NCBI RefSeq assembly: GCF_036880985.1
Contig: NZ_JBAJNO010000002.1
Span: forward strand, 124,001-188,000
Source: Limibacter armeniacum
GTDB taxonomy: Bacteria > Bacteroidota > Bacteroidia > Cytophagales > Flammeovirgaceae
Direction: 5' to 3'
Length of the DNA stretch: 64,000 nt
The notes under the pieces were generated by a model. That model was given only the letters and a program-made list of their open reading frames with translations, was not told the DNA's origin and did no database searches. How positions within the stretch are numbered: position 1 is the first letter of the stretch; every line of letters starts with the position of its first letter. Positions 9,063 through 18,173 of the stretch are shown one piece after another. Position numbers and translations under genes: made by a program.

Positions 9063-10445
9063 ATGAATATAAAAAAAGCAGTTGCTTTTATAGCAGGCCC
9101 TTTTGCATTTATAACAGTTAGCTTATTGGAGTTACCGGGTTTGTCTTCTGAAGGTCAGGCTGTATTGGCTTCAACCATTTGGGTAGGAATTTGGTGGATG
9201 ACGGAAGCTGTTGAGCTAGAGGTGACTTCTTTACTTCCCATTTTGTTGTTGCCTTTGTCTGGCGCTATGAAGATTGGAGAGGTGACCACTTCCTATGGTC
9301 AAAGCTATATATTCTTGTTTATGGGCGGATTTATAATAGGTCTTGCCGTAGAGAAGTGTGGACTGCATAAACGGATCGCCTTTTCAATCATCCATTTTAT
9401 CGGTACTGGTCCCAAAAAAGTAGTATTGGGATTTATGATCGCCACAGGGTTTTTGTCTATGTGGATATCGAATACCGCTACCGCCATTATGATGCTGCCC
9501 ATTGCTTTATCCTTATCAGGAGAGGGGCATGACAAGTTTAGTACCCATTTGCTTTTAGGAATTGCATATGCAGCGTCAATTGGAGGCATGGCTACTTTGA
9601 TTGGAACTCCTCCAAACATCATATTTGCTGCCGTTATGAAAAATTCAGTTGGAGTTGAAATACCTTTTGTAAACTGGATGCTTTTTGCATTTCCATTTTC
9701 ATTTATCCTTATAATAGCCTGCTGGTGGTATCTTACTCGCTCATTTATTTCAAATCAGGACATCAGCTTAGTGATTCCTGAGAAACCAAGACAAATGGAT
9801 ATTGCTCAAAAAAGAGTCTCCCTGATATTTGGTTTGGTGGCATTGCTTTGGATCATCCGCTCTTTTCTGCTTAGCAAGCTTATTCCAGGAATTGATGATA
9901 CCGTAATAGCCATGTTCGGTGGACTTATACTTTTTATTATACCGTCAGGTAAATCAAGAGAAACGCTGATGGACTGGAAAACAGCTAAAACTTTACCTTG
10001 GGGTATCCTTTTGATGTTTGGCGGAGGACTGGCAATAGCGAAAGGGTTTTCAACAACAGATTTAGCAACTTGGTTAGCAGGTTGGTTTAGGGAGTTAGAT
10101 TTCTTGCCAGTTATATTAATAACATTAACGGTAGTAGCCTCTACCAATTTCCTAACGGAAATGACTTCCAATACAGCAACAGCTAGTATGTTGTTACCGC
10201 TTTTGATCACATTAAGTGCTTCATTAAACATGCCCCCTGTAATTTTAATGTCGGGTGCTGTGTTAGCCTCTTCATGTGCCTTTATGCTCCCAGTTGCCAC
10301 TCCACCAAATGCAGTGGTTTTTAGCTCTGGAAAGATCAAGATACAGCAAATGATTCATACTGGTTTTTGGTTGAATATTGTATCAATTGTTTTGATCTTA
10401 CTCTTTTCTACTTATGTCGGTCCGATGTTGTTAAGTATTGAGTAA
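9063..10445 (+). CDS. SLC13/DASS-family sodium:anion symporter
   Basis: Inner-membrane transporter of the divalent anion:Na+ symporter family, which carries dicarboxylates such as succinate and malate, or sulfate in some members. The frame is open from a TTG at 9042; the ATG at 9063 starts MNIKKAVAF and is preferred. The protein is almost entirely hydrophobic with about 11-12 membrane segments. Both family SNT signatures are visible, ISNTATAIMMLP in the first half and MTSNTATASMLLP in the second, together with IGTPPNIIF and VATPPNAVVF, the paired hairpin substrate/sodium-binding elements. It stands alone between a terminator and a long intergenic region. The substrate cannot be fixed from sequence. 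Confidence 0.92.
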   Translation: MNIKKAVAFIAGPFAFITVSLLELPGLSSEGQAVLASTIWVGIWWMTEAVELEVTSLLPILLLPLSGAMKIGEVTTSYGQSYIFLFMGGFIIGLAVEKCGLHKRIAFSIIHFIGTGPKKVVLGFMIATGFLSMWISNTATAIMMLPIALSLSGEGHDKFSTHLLLGIAYAASIGGMATLIGTPPNIIFAAVMKNSVGVEIPFVNWMLFAFPFSFILIIACWWYLTRSFISNQDISLVIPEKPRQMDIAQKRVSLIFGLVALLWIIRSFLLSKLIPGIDDTVIAMFGGLILFIIPSGKSRETLMDWKTAKTLPWGILLMFGGGLAIAKGFSTTDLATWLAGWFRELDFLPVILITLTVVASTNFLTEMTSNTATASMLLPLLITLSASLNMPPVILMSGAVLASSCAFMLPVATPPNAVVFSSGKIKIQQMIHTGFWLNIVSIVLILLFSTYVGPMLLSIE

Positions 10446-10540
10446 CAGCAATAAGATAGAGAAGTGATTGATTATAAAACTAATTCAATAGCAGGTCTTG
10501 TAAGGGAACTCTAAAAGTTTGTTCAATAGATAGTTACACT

Positions 10541-10582
10541 TCCAAAAAATAACGGCATAGGATTAATTAACCCTATGCCGTT
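10541..10582 (-). terminator. Terminator of the 50-residue peptide gene
   Basis: AACGGCATAGG (10551-10561) and CCTATGCCGTT (10572-10582) form a perfect 11-bp stem. Read on the minus strand it is followed by a T-rich run (revcomp of 10543-10550), directly downstream of the small gene at 10605-10757. Its presence supports that gene being transcribed. Confidence 0.8.
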
Positions 10583-10604
10583 ATACAGTAAGAAAGCAAT
10601 TTTA

Positions 10605-10757
10605 TTACTTTCCTTCTCCTCCATCATCGTTGTTAGAGGCAATTTCTTTGATCTCTTCTTCGCTCAGACCGTCAAGTACGCTTGAACTTGAAGTTTGCTC
10701 CTCTGCTAGCTCTTGCTCATTTTTTTCAACCTCTTCGTTTTGGGCTTTATTTGTCAT
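10605..10757 (-). CDS. Small acidic 50-residue peptide, double-glycine leader-like
   Basis: A short frame read directly on the minus strand: ATG at 10757, TAA at 10605, 50 codons. The product begins MTNKAQNEEVEKNEQ, has a run of four serines in the middle, continues LDGLSEEEIKEIASNN and ends DDGGEGK. It is very acidic with no Cys, Trp, Phe or Tyr. Support for a real gene comes from the perfect terminator just downstream and the compositional bias. The L-S-E-E-E-I-x-x-I helix followed a few residues later by Gly-Gly resembles double-glycine leader peptides of secreted peptides, but the segment after GG is only three residues and no maturation enzyme or exporter is nearby. It may instead be a small regulatory or disordered protein. 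Function unknown. Confidence 0.6.
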   Translation of the reverse strand: MTNKAQNEEVEKNEQELAEEQTSSSSVLDGLSEEEIKEIASNNDDGGEGK

Positions 10758-11734
10758 TTTAGTAGAAAGTTTATTATGAAAAAATAATACGATTTCACCT
10801 ATTGTGTAGGTTGTTTTTAAATGTCTATCATTTATTGTAATGAGGCAAGTATTCTATTGTTTTTTTTAGTATTAATTGAATTTATCAGTCGTAACTTACC
10901 TATTAATTTGATATTAATATGCTGATATATAGTTAAATATATGTTGCCAGCAGCTATTGAAAGATGTATATAAATAAGTATAGGTGATTGTTGTTGTTGA
11001 AATCAAAATGATAAGAATGAAAGAATAACTTACTCTTTACTTTTTTTCTACTCATAAATAGAAGCTTCTTGGGGTATTACTATAGTAAAGAGACAAACCT
11101 TAGTTTTCAGTCCGTAATACAAAACATCATAAGTTTGTGTTGAAAGGTAGTTTTAAATGTCTATAGTTATCTATTATCAATAACCTATACTTTTAAAGTA
11201 ATAATCAGAATAGCAATGGTTTATATATATCATTTAGATGATATAATACTACTTAAAAATCCAGTTTCATTTGTTATGTTAAATAAAAGCTATCACTTAG
11301 AATAGATTTCTAGATGGTAGCTTTTATTCTTTGGGACTATTTCAGTTATAATTAAAAATCCAAATTAATACTTAATAACATCTCCGTTTTTAACATTTAA
11401 ATCATATTTAACAAAGAAGGAAAAAAGAGAATACTATATAAAGAGCTTCTAATTTTCTAAAAAATATATTTGATTTTACAATAAGTGTTTAACACAATTG
11501 AAAGGATACTTTCTTATATCGTTAAACTACTCAATTATAAATATCAGTGATACCAAGCTTCATGATTTATTGTTTTATTTTACATGATATTTCGTTTTCT
11601 GTATTGTTAAATTCAATTTTCAAAAAATAAGTTTACTATTAAATTGGCTTTGTCACATTATTTATGCATAAGCTGACTTTACTAGGAATGAGTTTAATGA
11701 GACAATTCATTTTACATCTCTAATTGAATTGGCA
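10758..11734. other. Gene-free AT-rich intergenic region
   Basis: About 1 kb with no convincing reading frame on either strand and many stops. It holds a 14-nt direct repeat, TTTTAAATGTCTAT, near 10815 and again near 11152, a small dyad ATATCAT/ATGATAT near 11230, and the long hairpin at 11282-11328 listed separately. Nothing else is recognised. Confidence 0.6.
11282..11328. terminator. Long orphan hairpin, terminator-like
   Basis: Positions 11282-11295 pair with 11315-11328 over 14 bp with one G-U, core AAAAGCTATCA/TGGTAGCTTTT. A second inner stem TAGAA/TTCTA (98-102 and 108-112 of the 11200 block) closes a 5-nt loop. The right arm ends in TTTTATTCTTT. No annotated gene ends nearby, so it may terminate a small RNA transcribed from the gene-free region. 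Confidence 0.45.
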
Positions 11735-11780
11735 TAAATAAAAACGGAAGGCAACCTATCCTTGTGGTTACCTTCCGTTT
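11735..11780 (-). terminator. Terminator of the leu operon
   Basis: AAACGGAAGGCAACC (11742-11756) pairs with GGTTACCTTCCGTTT (11766-11780) with a single mismatch. On the minus strand, a GTTTTTATT run follows, 29 nt after the leuB stop. Confidence 0.85.
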
Positions 11781-11808
11781 CATGATACTTATATATATAA
11801 GAAATAGA

Positions 11809-12864
11809 TTATAAGTTGGCTGCTAACCAATCTCCAACTTCCGAAGTCTTATATGCTTTATGATCTCCTGAGATATCTTCGGTTACGATACCTTGATCAA
11901 GTGATCTGTTTACTACATCACGAACTGACTTAGCTTCTTCCAACAAATCTAAAGATTCCAATAGCATTGCTGCAGAAAGTACTGTTGCAACTGGGTTGGC
12001 AATATCTTTTCCTGCAGCTTGAGGATAAGATCCGTGGATTGGTTCGAACACAGAAGTTTCTTTACCAACTGAAGCTGAAGGAAGTAGACCTAGAGATCCT
12101 GTAATAACGGATGCCTCATCAGAAAGAATGTCACCAAACATGTTTTCTGTCACCATCACATCAAATTTCTTTGGCCACTGGATCAGCTGCATTGCAGCAT
12201 TATCTACAAACATATAGTCTGTTTCGATATCGCTGTAATCTTTTTCCATTCTTTGCGCAACCTCTCTCCACAGACGTGATGTTGCCAAAACATTAGCCTT
12301 GTCTACCACTGTCAGACGCTTGTTACGTTTTCCAGCATAATCGTAAGCCAACTTCAGGATTCTTTCGATCTCTTCTGTTGAGTATTCACAGTTATCAAAT
12401 GCTGATTTCAAATCTTCTGACCTGCCTTTTCCTCCGAAGTAAATACCGCCTGTCAGCTCTCGTACTACTACAAAATCCGCACCTTCAACAATATCTTTTC
12501 TCAAAGGGCTCTTGTGAAGCAAAGAAGGGAAAGTTGTAACAGGACGAATGTTTGCATAAAGTCCCAGTTGCTTACGCATTTTCAGCAAACCTTGCTCTGG
12601 TCTTACTTTTGCCGACGGGTCATTATCGTATTTAGGGTCACCAATTGCGCCAAACAGGACTGCATCTGACTCCAAACAGATTTTATGTGTCGCTTCAGGG
12701 TAAGGCTCTCCCACTTCTTCAATGGCTGCAGCTCCTGTTACTGCAAAGGTAAAGTCAAACTCATGTCCAAATTTCTTTCCTACTGCTTTCAGTACTTTAA
12801 CAGCCTGATCCACAATCTCTGGTCCGATACCGTCACCCGGCAAAGTAGCGATCTTATATTTCAT
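11809..12864 (-). CDS. leuB: 3-isopropylmalate dehydrogenase
   Basis: NAD-dependent oxidative decarboxylation of 3-isopropylmalate to 2-ketoisocaproate, the third leucine-specific step, in the cytosol. The ATG at 12864 begins [20 protein letters not shown], the standard N-terminus; a TTG start at 12885 would add seven residues and overlap the upstream gene, so it is rejected. Family marks: [15 protein letters not shown], the substrate-binding [10 protein letters not shown] near residue 140, [11 protein letters not shown], and the adenine-binding [18 protein letters not shown] toward the end. Length of 351 is normal. It is the last gene of leuC-leuD-leuA/cimA-leuB, 4 nt after the preceding stop, and is followed by a terminator. 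Confidence 0.97.
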   Translation of the reverse strand: MKYKIATLPGDGIGPEIVDQAVKVLKAVGKKFGHEFDFTFAVTGAAAIEEVGEPYPEATHKICLESDAVLFGAIGDPKYDNDPSAKVRPEQGLLKMRKQLGLYANIRPVTTFPSLLHKSPLRKDIVEGADFVVVRELTGGIYFGGKGRSEDLKSAFDNCEYSTEEIERILKLAYDYAGKRNKRLTVVDKANVLATSRLWREVAQRMEKDYSDIETDYMFVDNAAMQLIQWPKKFDVMVTENMFGDILSDEASVITGSLGLLPSASVGKETSVFEPIHGSYPQAAGKDIANPVATVLSAAMLLESLDLLEEAKSVRDVVNRSLDQGIVTEDISGDHKAYKTSEVGDWLAANL

Positions 12865-12868
12865 TTTC

Positions 12869-14389
12869 TTATATATTGTTTTCAATGATATTTAACATTT
12901 TAATCGTTGCCTTAATGGCTGCAACTGTCTGGTCTGGGTCCAGACCTCTCGTTTTGAAGTTACGACCGTTGTTCCACGTAATGGTCGTGATTACCAAGGC
13001 ATCAGTTTCTCCACCTGGAGGAATCTGAACCTCATAATCAACCAACCTCGGGAGTTTTTTTCCGAGTTCTTCATAAATCAGGTTGAGAGAATTCATAAAG
13101 GCATCGTACTGTCCGTCACCAGCTGCCGTTTTCTCATAACTCTTGCCATCTACTTCGATGCAAAGCGTCGCCATAGACTTCAAGCCTTGAGCTACAGACA
13201 GGGAATAGTTCTTGATTTGGATTGTAGGGTTTTCAATCTGAGTACCTAGTACATCCTTCATAATAAAAGGAAGGTCTTCTTTGGAAATGCTTTCCTTCCT
13301 GTCTCCCAACTCAATGATTTTGGCAGTCACCTTTTTGAGTTCTTCCGGACTCAACTCTATACCCAGTTCATCCAGGTTCTTCTTGATACTCGCTTTACCA
13401 CTCATTTTACCGAGTGCATATGAGTAAGTCCTTCCGAATCGTCCAGGATTGATACTGTTCTGGTAAAGGTTATCCTTATTATCTCCATCTGCATGAATGC
13501 CACTGGTTTGGGTAAAAACAAATTCCCCAATAAGCGGTTTATTTGCAGGAATTCGAATACCTGAGAAAGACTCCACCAGTTTACAGGTCTTGTAAAGCTT
13601 TGTCTCATCGACATTCATCTCATAACCAAGATGATCCTGCACGATACCAATCACACTAGACAATGGCACATTTCCGGCACGCTCTCCCAACCCGTTCAAA
13701 GTGGTATGAACACCTGTAAAGCCACATTCCAGTGCAGAAAACACATTGGCTACAGATAAGTCGTAGTCGTTATGGGCATGAAAATCAAACTTTATATCAG
13801 GGAAAGTTTGTGTCATGATACTACAGTAGGCAGTAGTTTGCTTATGGTTGAGCATTCCCAAAGTATCGGGCAACATGATACGGTTGACTTTCATCTTTTC
13901 AAGTGCCTGTACCATTTCCAATACATATTCAGGAGAATCCTTCATCCCATTTGACCAATCCTCCAAATAGACATTTACCGTAATACCCATTTCATCGGCA
14001 ATATTTACCGTTTTTTGGATATCCGACAAGTGCTCTTCCAAACTCTTTTTAAGCTGCTTTTCACAATGCTTTTCCGAGCCTTTGCAGAGCAGGTTAATTA
14101 CATGTCCTCCGGCATCCTTGATCCACTTCAGTGAAATATCGCCATCCACAAACCCCAGTATTTCTACTGCTTGTCCGTATCCATGCTCATTGGCCCAGTC
14201 CAAAATCTTTTTGGCTGCACGGAACTCCCCATCAGATACCCTTGCTGAGGCTACTTCCACCCTGTCAACCTTTAGCTCACCCAATAGCATCTGTGCAATC
14301 CGCAGCTTTTCCACCTCGGTAAACGAGACGCCTGAGGTTTGTTCGCCATCACGCAGCGTGGTATCTAATATTTCAACTTTTCGTGACAT
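12869..14389 (-). CDS. 2-isopropylmalate synthase / (R)-citramalate synthase family protein
   Basis: A DRE-TIM metallolyase with a C-terminal allosteric domain, condensing acetyl-CoA with a 2-keto acid. The ATG at 14389 starts [20 protein letters not shown]; a TTG six codons upstream is less likely. The catalytic barrel has DTTLRDGEQ, the metal ligands in [12 protein letters not shown] and the NGLGERAGN loop; residues from about 370 on form the LeuA dimer/regulatory domain (AGDGQYDAF). The position between leuD and leuB makes a leucine-pathway role (isopropylmalate synthase) the natural reading, but this Bacteroidota sequence type also resembles citramalate synthases used for isoleucine. No gene symbol is given because specificity for 2-ketoisovalerate or pyruvate cannot be read here. 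Confidence 0.9.
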   Translation of the reverse strand: MSRKVEILDTTLRDGEQTSGVSFTEVEKLRIAQMLLGELKVDRVEVASARVSDGEFRAAKKILDWANEHGYGQAVEILGFVDGDISLKWIKDAGGHVINLLCKGSEKHCEKQLKKSLEEHLSDIQKTVNIADEMGITVNVYLEDWSNGMKDSPEYVLEMVQALEKMKVNRIMLPDTLGMLNHKQTTAYCSIMTQTFPDIKFDFHAHNDYDLSVANVFSALECGFTGVHTTLNGLGERAGNVPLSSVIGIVQDHLGYEMNVDETKLYKTCKLVESFSGIRIPANKPLIGEFVFTQTSGIHADGDNKDNLYQNSINPGRFGRTYSYALGKMSGKASIKKNLDELGIELSPEELKKVTAKIIELGDRKESISKEDLPFIMKDVLGTQIENPTIQIKNYSLSVAQGLKSMATLCIEVDGKSYEKTAAGDGQYDAFMNSLNLIYEELGKKLPRLVDYEVQIPPGGETDALVITTITWNNGRNFKTRGLDPDQTVAAIKATIKMLNIIENNI

Positions 14390-14434
14390 AATTATGAAGT
14401 AAGGCACTGTAGCAAAGTGCCTTAGGGTTTTAAG

Positions 14435-15031
14435 TTATAAAGGCAATGTTTCCGAGAAAGATGCTATTTCATCTTTCATATTTTGTAAATAATCGATGTC
14501 ATCAAATCCATTCAAAAGGTTTCCCTTCTTATAAGTGTTGATTTCAAATGATTCTGAGTCACCTGTAGCCAAAATCGTAATGGTCTGTGTAGGCAAATCC
14601 ACCTTGATTTCTGTTTTAGGATTGGCTTCCATTGCCGTAAAGATTTTATCCAAAAACGTTTCACTTACCTGAACCGGCAGCACACCCACATTCAAGCAGT
14701 TGTTTTTGAAGATATCTGCAAAGAAACTGGAAACCACACATCTGAAACCGTAGTCATATACTGACCATGCAGCATGCTCTCTGGATGAACCCGAACCAAA
14801 GTTCTTTCCACCTACCAGTATCTTTCCGCCATACAATGGATTGTTCAGGATAAACTCTTCTTTAGGAGAACCATCCGCATTGTATCTCCAGTCTCTGAAC
14901 AAGTTATCACCAAACCCTTTTCGTTCTGTCGCTTTCAGGAAGCGGGCAGGAATGATCTGATCCGTATCTACGTTTTCAATTGGCAGCGGCACAGCACTGC
15001 TCGTTAGAATATCAAATTTATCGTATGCCAT
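14435..15031 (-). CDS. leuD: 3-isopropylmalate dehydratase small subunit
   Basis: Swivel-domain subunit that pairs with LeuC to isomerise 2- to 3-isopropylmalate through an aconitase-type reaction. The 198-residue product shows the small-subunit pattern: NVDTDQIIPARFLK near residue 20, GGKNFGSGSSREHAAW near 75 (the substrate-binding loop), then FADIFKNNCLNVGVLP. The length is normal. It lies 136 nt downstream of leuC and 45 nt upstream of the synthase gene, all on the minus strand. The leuC-leuD gap contains only a weak 7-bp hairpin near 15139-15156. Confidence 0.97.
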   Translation of the reverse strand: MAYDKFDILTSSAVPLPIENVDTDQIIPARFLKATERKGFGDNLFRDWRYNADGSPKEEFILNNPLYGGKILVGGKNFGSGSSREHAAWSVYDYGFRCVVSSFFADIFKNNCLNVGVLPVQVSETFLDKIFTAMEANPKTEIKVDLPTQTITILATGDSESFEINTYKKGNLLNGFDDIDYLQNMKDEIASFSETLPL

Positions 15032-15167
15032 TTTATATTTTCAGTCTATTCATTGTCATATTCAAGCCAATGGGTTGATCGACAGTCAGACAATGATTTC
15101 ACAGTTAAACAATTATTGAATAAGAATCCCTTGTCAACAAGTATTTCTCAATACTTATCAATCATTT

Positions 15168-16562
15168 TTATAGAAATTCTCTTGGGTCTGTTACCACGCC
15201 TGTTACTGCTGAAGCAGCTGCCACCATTGGACTTGCCAACAATGTTCTTGAACCTGGTCCCTGACGTCCTTCAAAGTTTCTGTTTGACGTACTGACAGCC
15301 AGTTTACCAGCAGGAACCTTATCATCGTTCATCGCCAAACAAGCCGAACAACCTGGTTCTCTCAGTTTAAATCCTGCTTCTGTCAGTACATCCAGAATGC
15401 CTTCTTCCTTAATGGCAGCCTCCACTTTGTGAGACCCTGGTACTAGCCAAGCAGTTACATGGTCTGCTTTTTTCTTTCCTTTTACAATCGAAGCAAATGC
15501 TCTGAAATCTTCGATACGACCATTGGTACAGCTTCCCAAGAATACATAGTCGATCTTTTTACCGATCATGTCTTCTCCTTCTTCAAACTGCATGTAACCT
15601 AATGATTTCTTATAGGTTGAAACACCTCCGCCTACCTGCTCGGCAGTTGGGATTTGCTTGCTGATACCCATACCCATACCTGGATTGGTACCATAAGTAA
15701 TCATCGGTTCAATGTCAGCCGCATCGAAAGTATATTCTTTATCGAACACAGCACCATCATCAGTCTTCAGCGTTTCCCAGTATGTCATGGCCTTGTCCCA
15801 AGCCTCACCAGCAGGTGTAAACTCACGTCCCTTGATATACTCAAATGTTTTTTCATCCGGAGCGATCATACCACCACGGGCCCCCATCTCAATACTCAGG
15901 TTACAAACCGTCATACGTCCTTCCATAGACATTTCCTCGAAAACCTCACCTGCATATTCAGCGAAGTAGCCTGTAGCTCCTGAAGTTGTCAGCTTACTGA
16001 TGATGTACAATGCCACATCTTTTGGAGAAACACCTTTGCTCAATTTTCCATTGATCGTGATTCTCATTTTCTTTGGCTTGGGCTGCATGATACACTGCGA
16101 TGACAGTACCATTTCAACCTCTGACGTACCAATACCAAAAGCAATTGCCCCAAATGCACCATGTGTAGAAGTATGGGAATCACCACATACCATCGTTACG
16201 CCTGGTACTGTAATACCATACTCTGGACCTACTACGTGCACGATACCATTTTTCTCATGCCCGAGTCCCCAGTGTGAGATGCCATGTTCTTTAGCATTTT
16301 CTTCCAATGCCTTCAACTGGCTAGCCGATAACGGATCCTCAACTGGCAAGTGCTGATTTATCGTTGGAGTATTGTGATCTGCTGTTGCAAATGTACGTTC
16401 CGGGTACATTACCTTTAATCCACGTGTTTTCAGCCCTAAAAAAGCTACTGGACTGGTCACTTCGTGTACCATGTGGCGGTCAATAAAAAGTACATCCGGT
16501 CCGTCTTCTATTTTTCTAACTACATGTGTATCCCACACTTTGTCAAATAAAGTCTTTCCCAT
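15168..16562 (-). CDS. leuC: 3-isopropylmalate dehydratase large subunit
   Basis: Fe-S catalytic subunit of isopropylmalate isomerase, 464 residues. Begins [15 protein letters not shown]. Visible marks are the HMVHEVTSP and ADHNTPT segments, [15 protein letters not shown], and the cluster-binding cysteines in [14 protein letters not shown] and GCSACLAMN, with the [10 protein letters not shown] sequence near the end. It is the first gene of the leu operon. A 154-bp region separates it from a divergently transcribed LysR regulator, the classic layout for LysR control of a biosynthetic operon. Confidence 0.97.
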   Translation of the reverse strand: MGKTLFDKVWDTHVVRKIEDGPDVLFIDRHMVHEVTSPVAFLGLKTRGLKVMYPERTFATADHNTPTINQHLPVEDPLSASQLKALEENAKEHGISHWGLGHEKNGIVHVVGPEYGITVPGVTMVCGDSHTSTHGAFGAIAFGIGTSEVEMVLSSQCIMQPKPKKMRITINGKLSKGVSPKDVALYIISKLTTSGATGYFAEYAGEVFEEMSMEGRMTVCNLSIEMGARGGMIAPDEKTFEYIKGREFTPAGEAWDKAMTYWETLKTDDGAVFDKEYTFDAADIEPMITYGTNPGMGMGISKQIPTAEQVGGGVSTYKKSLGYMQFEEGEDMIGKKIDYVFLGSCTNGRIEDFRAFASIVKGKKKADHVTAWLVPGSHKVEAAIKEEGILDVLTEAGFKLREPGCSACLAMNDDKVPAGKLAVSTSNRNFEGRQGPGSRTLLASPMVAAASAVTGVVTDPREFL

Positions 16563-16716
16563 CTTTTTGTAGCGTTATATGATTTTATTACAAAATATAA
16601 TTTCAACTCCTAGGGTAGGTATAAAACAATAATACCGTTGTATTTTCCAAATATGCGTCTTTTATATTTAACTTAAAAAGACTTATTTTGTCATAAATCA
16701 ATACTTTTTAGGTATC
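16563..16716. promoter_or_regulatory. Divergent leuC / lysR control region
   Basis: A 154-bp AT-rich spacer between divergent genes must hold both promoters. At 16626-16641 there is ACAA-N8-TTGT, a small dyad with a T-N11-A core of the kind LysR regulators bind. No promoter elements of the Bacteroidota TAnnTTTG type could be placed convincingly. The operator is a guess; the divergent architecture is directly visible. Confidence 0.4.
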
Positions 16717-17598
16717 ATGGAATTAAGACATCTGCATTACTTCATTACAGTAGCTGAAACTCTGAACTTTACAAAAGCTGCTGAGAAGTTACACATCTCA
16801 CAACCACCGCTAAGCAGGCAAATTAAAGAGCTGGAAACACACCTAAACGCCCGTTTATTTGACCGTAACAATAAGAAAGTAGCGCTCACGCATGCTGGAG
16901 AGTATTTTTATACAGAAATCAAGCGCTATTTGGAACAATTGGAAAGGATCAAAGTGCAGACCGAGAAAATAGCCAACAACGTAAGTGGTGAGTTCAGAAT
17001 TTCCTATATCAGTTCTACTTTTTCTGCTGTTATTCCAGAGCTGATGGCACATTTACGTTCCAAGTTTCCCTTTGTTCACTTCAAGCTTTTTGAGGCGCCG
17101 ACACTAAAGCAAGTGGCAGATTTGGAAAGTGGCAAACTGGATCTAGGCATTATCCGATCTCCTCTGTTTTCCTCCAAAATCAACTGGCAACATTGGTATA
17201 AAGATGATTATGCGGTGGTTTTTAATAAGAATATATTTTCTATCGACCATCGCGATCAGTTAAAGGAATTGGGGAAAGCCACCTTTATATATTTTAATAA
17301 GGATTACTCTCCTCAAAACTATGAGGCGTTGCTTAAGATTGGAGCATATTTTGGGTTTGTCCCTAATGTGGTTCATGAAGCCAACAATATGCATTCTATT
17401 ATGCAACTGATAAAAAATGGCTTAGGGGTTTCTATTGTCCCTGCGGGTGTGCTACGAAATCATAAAAATGATCCAGACTTGGGCTTCTTCGAAATAAACG
17501 TACCAGGATTGTCTACTGATGTTTTATTGGCAACTCCGGAAGTAGAAAAAAATGAAATCACTCAGGAAGCTATTCATTTCTTAAAAGAGAGCCTATAG
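16717..17598 (+). CDS. LysR-family transcriptional regulator, divergent from leu operon
   Basis: A 293-residue DNA-binding regulator. The N-terminus MELRHLHYFITVAETLNFTK and the recognition-helix segment KLHISQPPLSRQIKELE are standard LysR winged helix-turn-helix; the remainder is the periplasmic-binding-like effector domain, with the usual QLIKNGLGVSIVPAGV strand near residue 230. It faces away from leuC, so control of the leu operon (activator, possibly sensing a pathway intermediate) is the simplest inference. It is followed by 575 bp without genes. Confidence 0.92.
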   Translation: MELRHLHYFITVAETLNFTKAAEKLHISQPPLSRQIKELETHLNARLFDRNNKKVALTHAGEYFYTEIKRYLEQLERIKVQTEKIANNVSGEFRISYISSTFSAVIPELMAHLRSKFPFVHFKLFEAPTLKQVADLESGKLDLGIIRSPLFSSKINWQHWYKDDYAVVFNKNIFSIDHRDQLKELGKATFIYFNKDYSPQNYEALLKIGAYFGFVPNVVHEANNMHSIMQLIKNGLGVSIVPAGVLRNHKNDPDLGFFEINVPGLSTDVLLATPEVEKNEITQEAIHFLKESL

Positions 17599-18173
17599 TC
17601 CCGTATTATAGGTTCTACTTTTATCCATTTATTTTTCCCTATGCAATTTCGGTGTTGCCACATCAACATATAACATTCTACTGAACAGGAAACGAGAGCA
17701 ATTTTTAACTTAAATTCTTATTGATTTTCCTTCTTTAAACCCCACTACTTACTTTCTTTATCATATAGAATATTGAACGCCATCCATCTCAAATATTCAG
17801 TTAACTATTTGATTTTTGGTTCAATAGTTGCTAATCAATCACAATTATTACTTCACAAAAAAGCTTTGTCTTTTTATTCAAATTTCAGTTTTCGGTTAAT
17901 TATAAAAAATTGTTCCGATAAAATGCTTTTGGAATCTAAAGTTGTAATTTCAAGCTGAAAACGACTGGAAGCTCTGATAAAAGGCATTCAGTATTTTAAG
18001 ACAAAAACTAACCCCATTTTTTTAATAGATATACTTCACACCAACAATTAAATATCATGAAAACGCTAATTGACTTGTAAAACCAAGTACAAGACACTGA
18101 TCAAATCAATGGTCAGTCTTAATACATCGTATTTCCTCAGATACATTTATTCAATCCAAAAACACACACAATC
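17599..18173. other. Intergenic region upstream of the TPR/DUF1266 operon
   Basis: 575 bp of AT-rich DNA. One 61-codon frame (17773-17958) has no family features, start context or coding bias and is not called. The region should contain the promoter of the operon starting at 18174; no specific site is recognised. Confidence 0.55.

Noticed and set aside
15654-15983. Overlapping plus-strand frames within leuC
   Set aside because: Antisense shadows of a gene with clear family motifs on the minus strand.
17773-17958. 61-codon frame between lysR and the TPR gene
   Set aside because: No start context, no coding bias, no family features, and AT-rich intergenic sequence.
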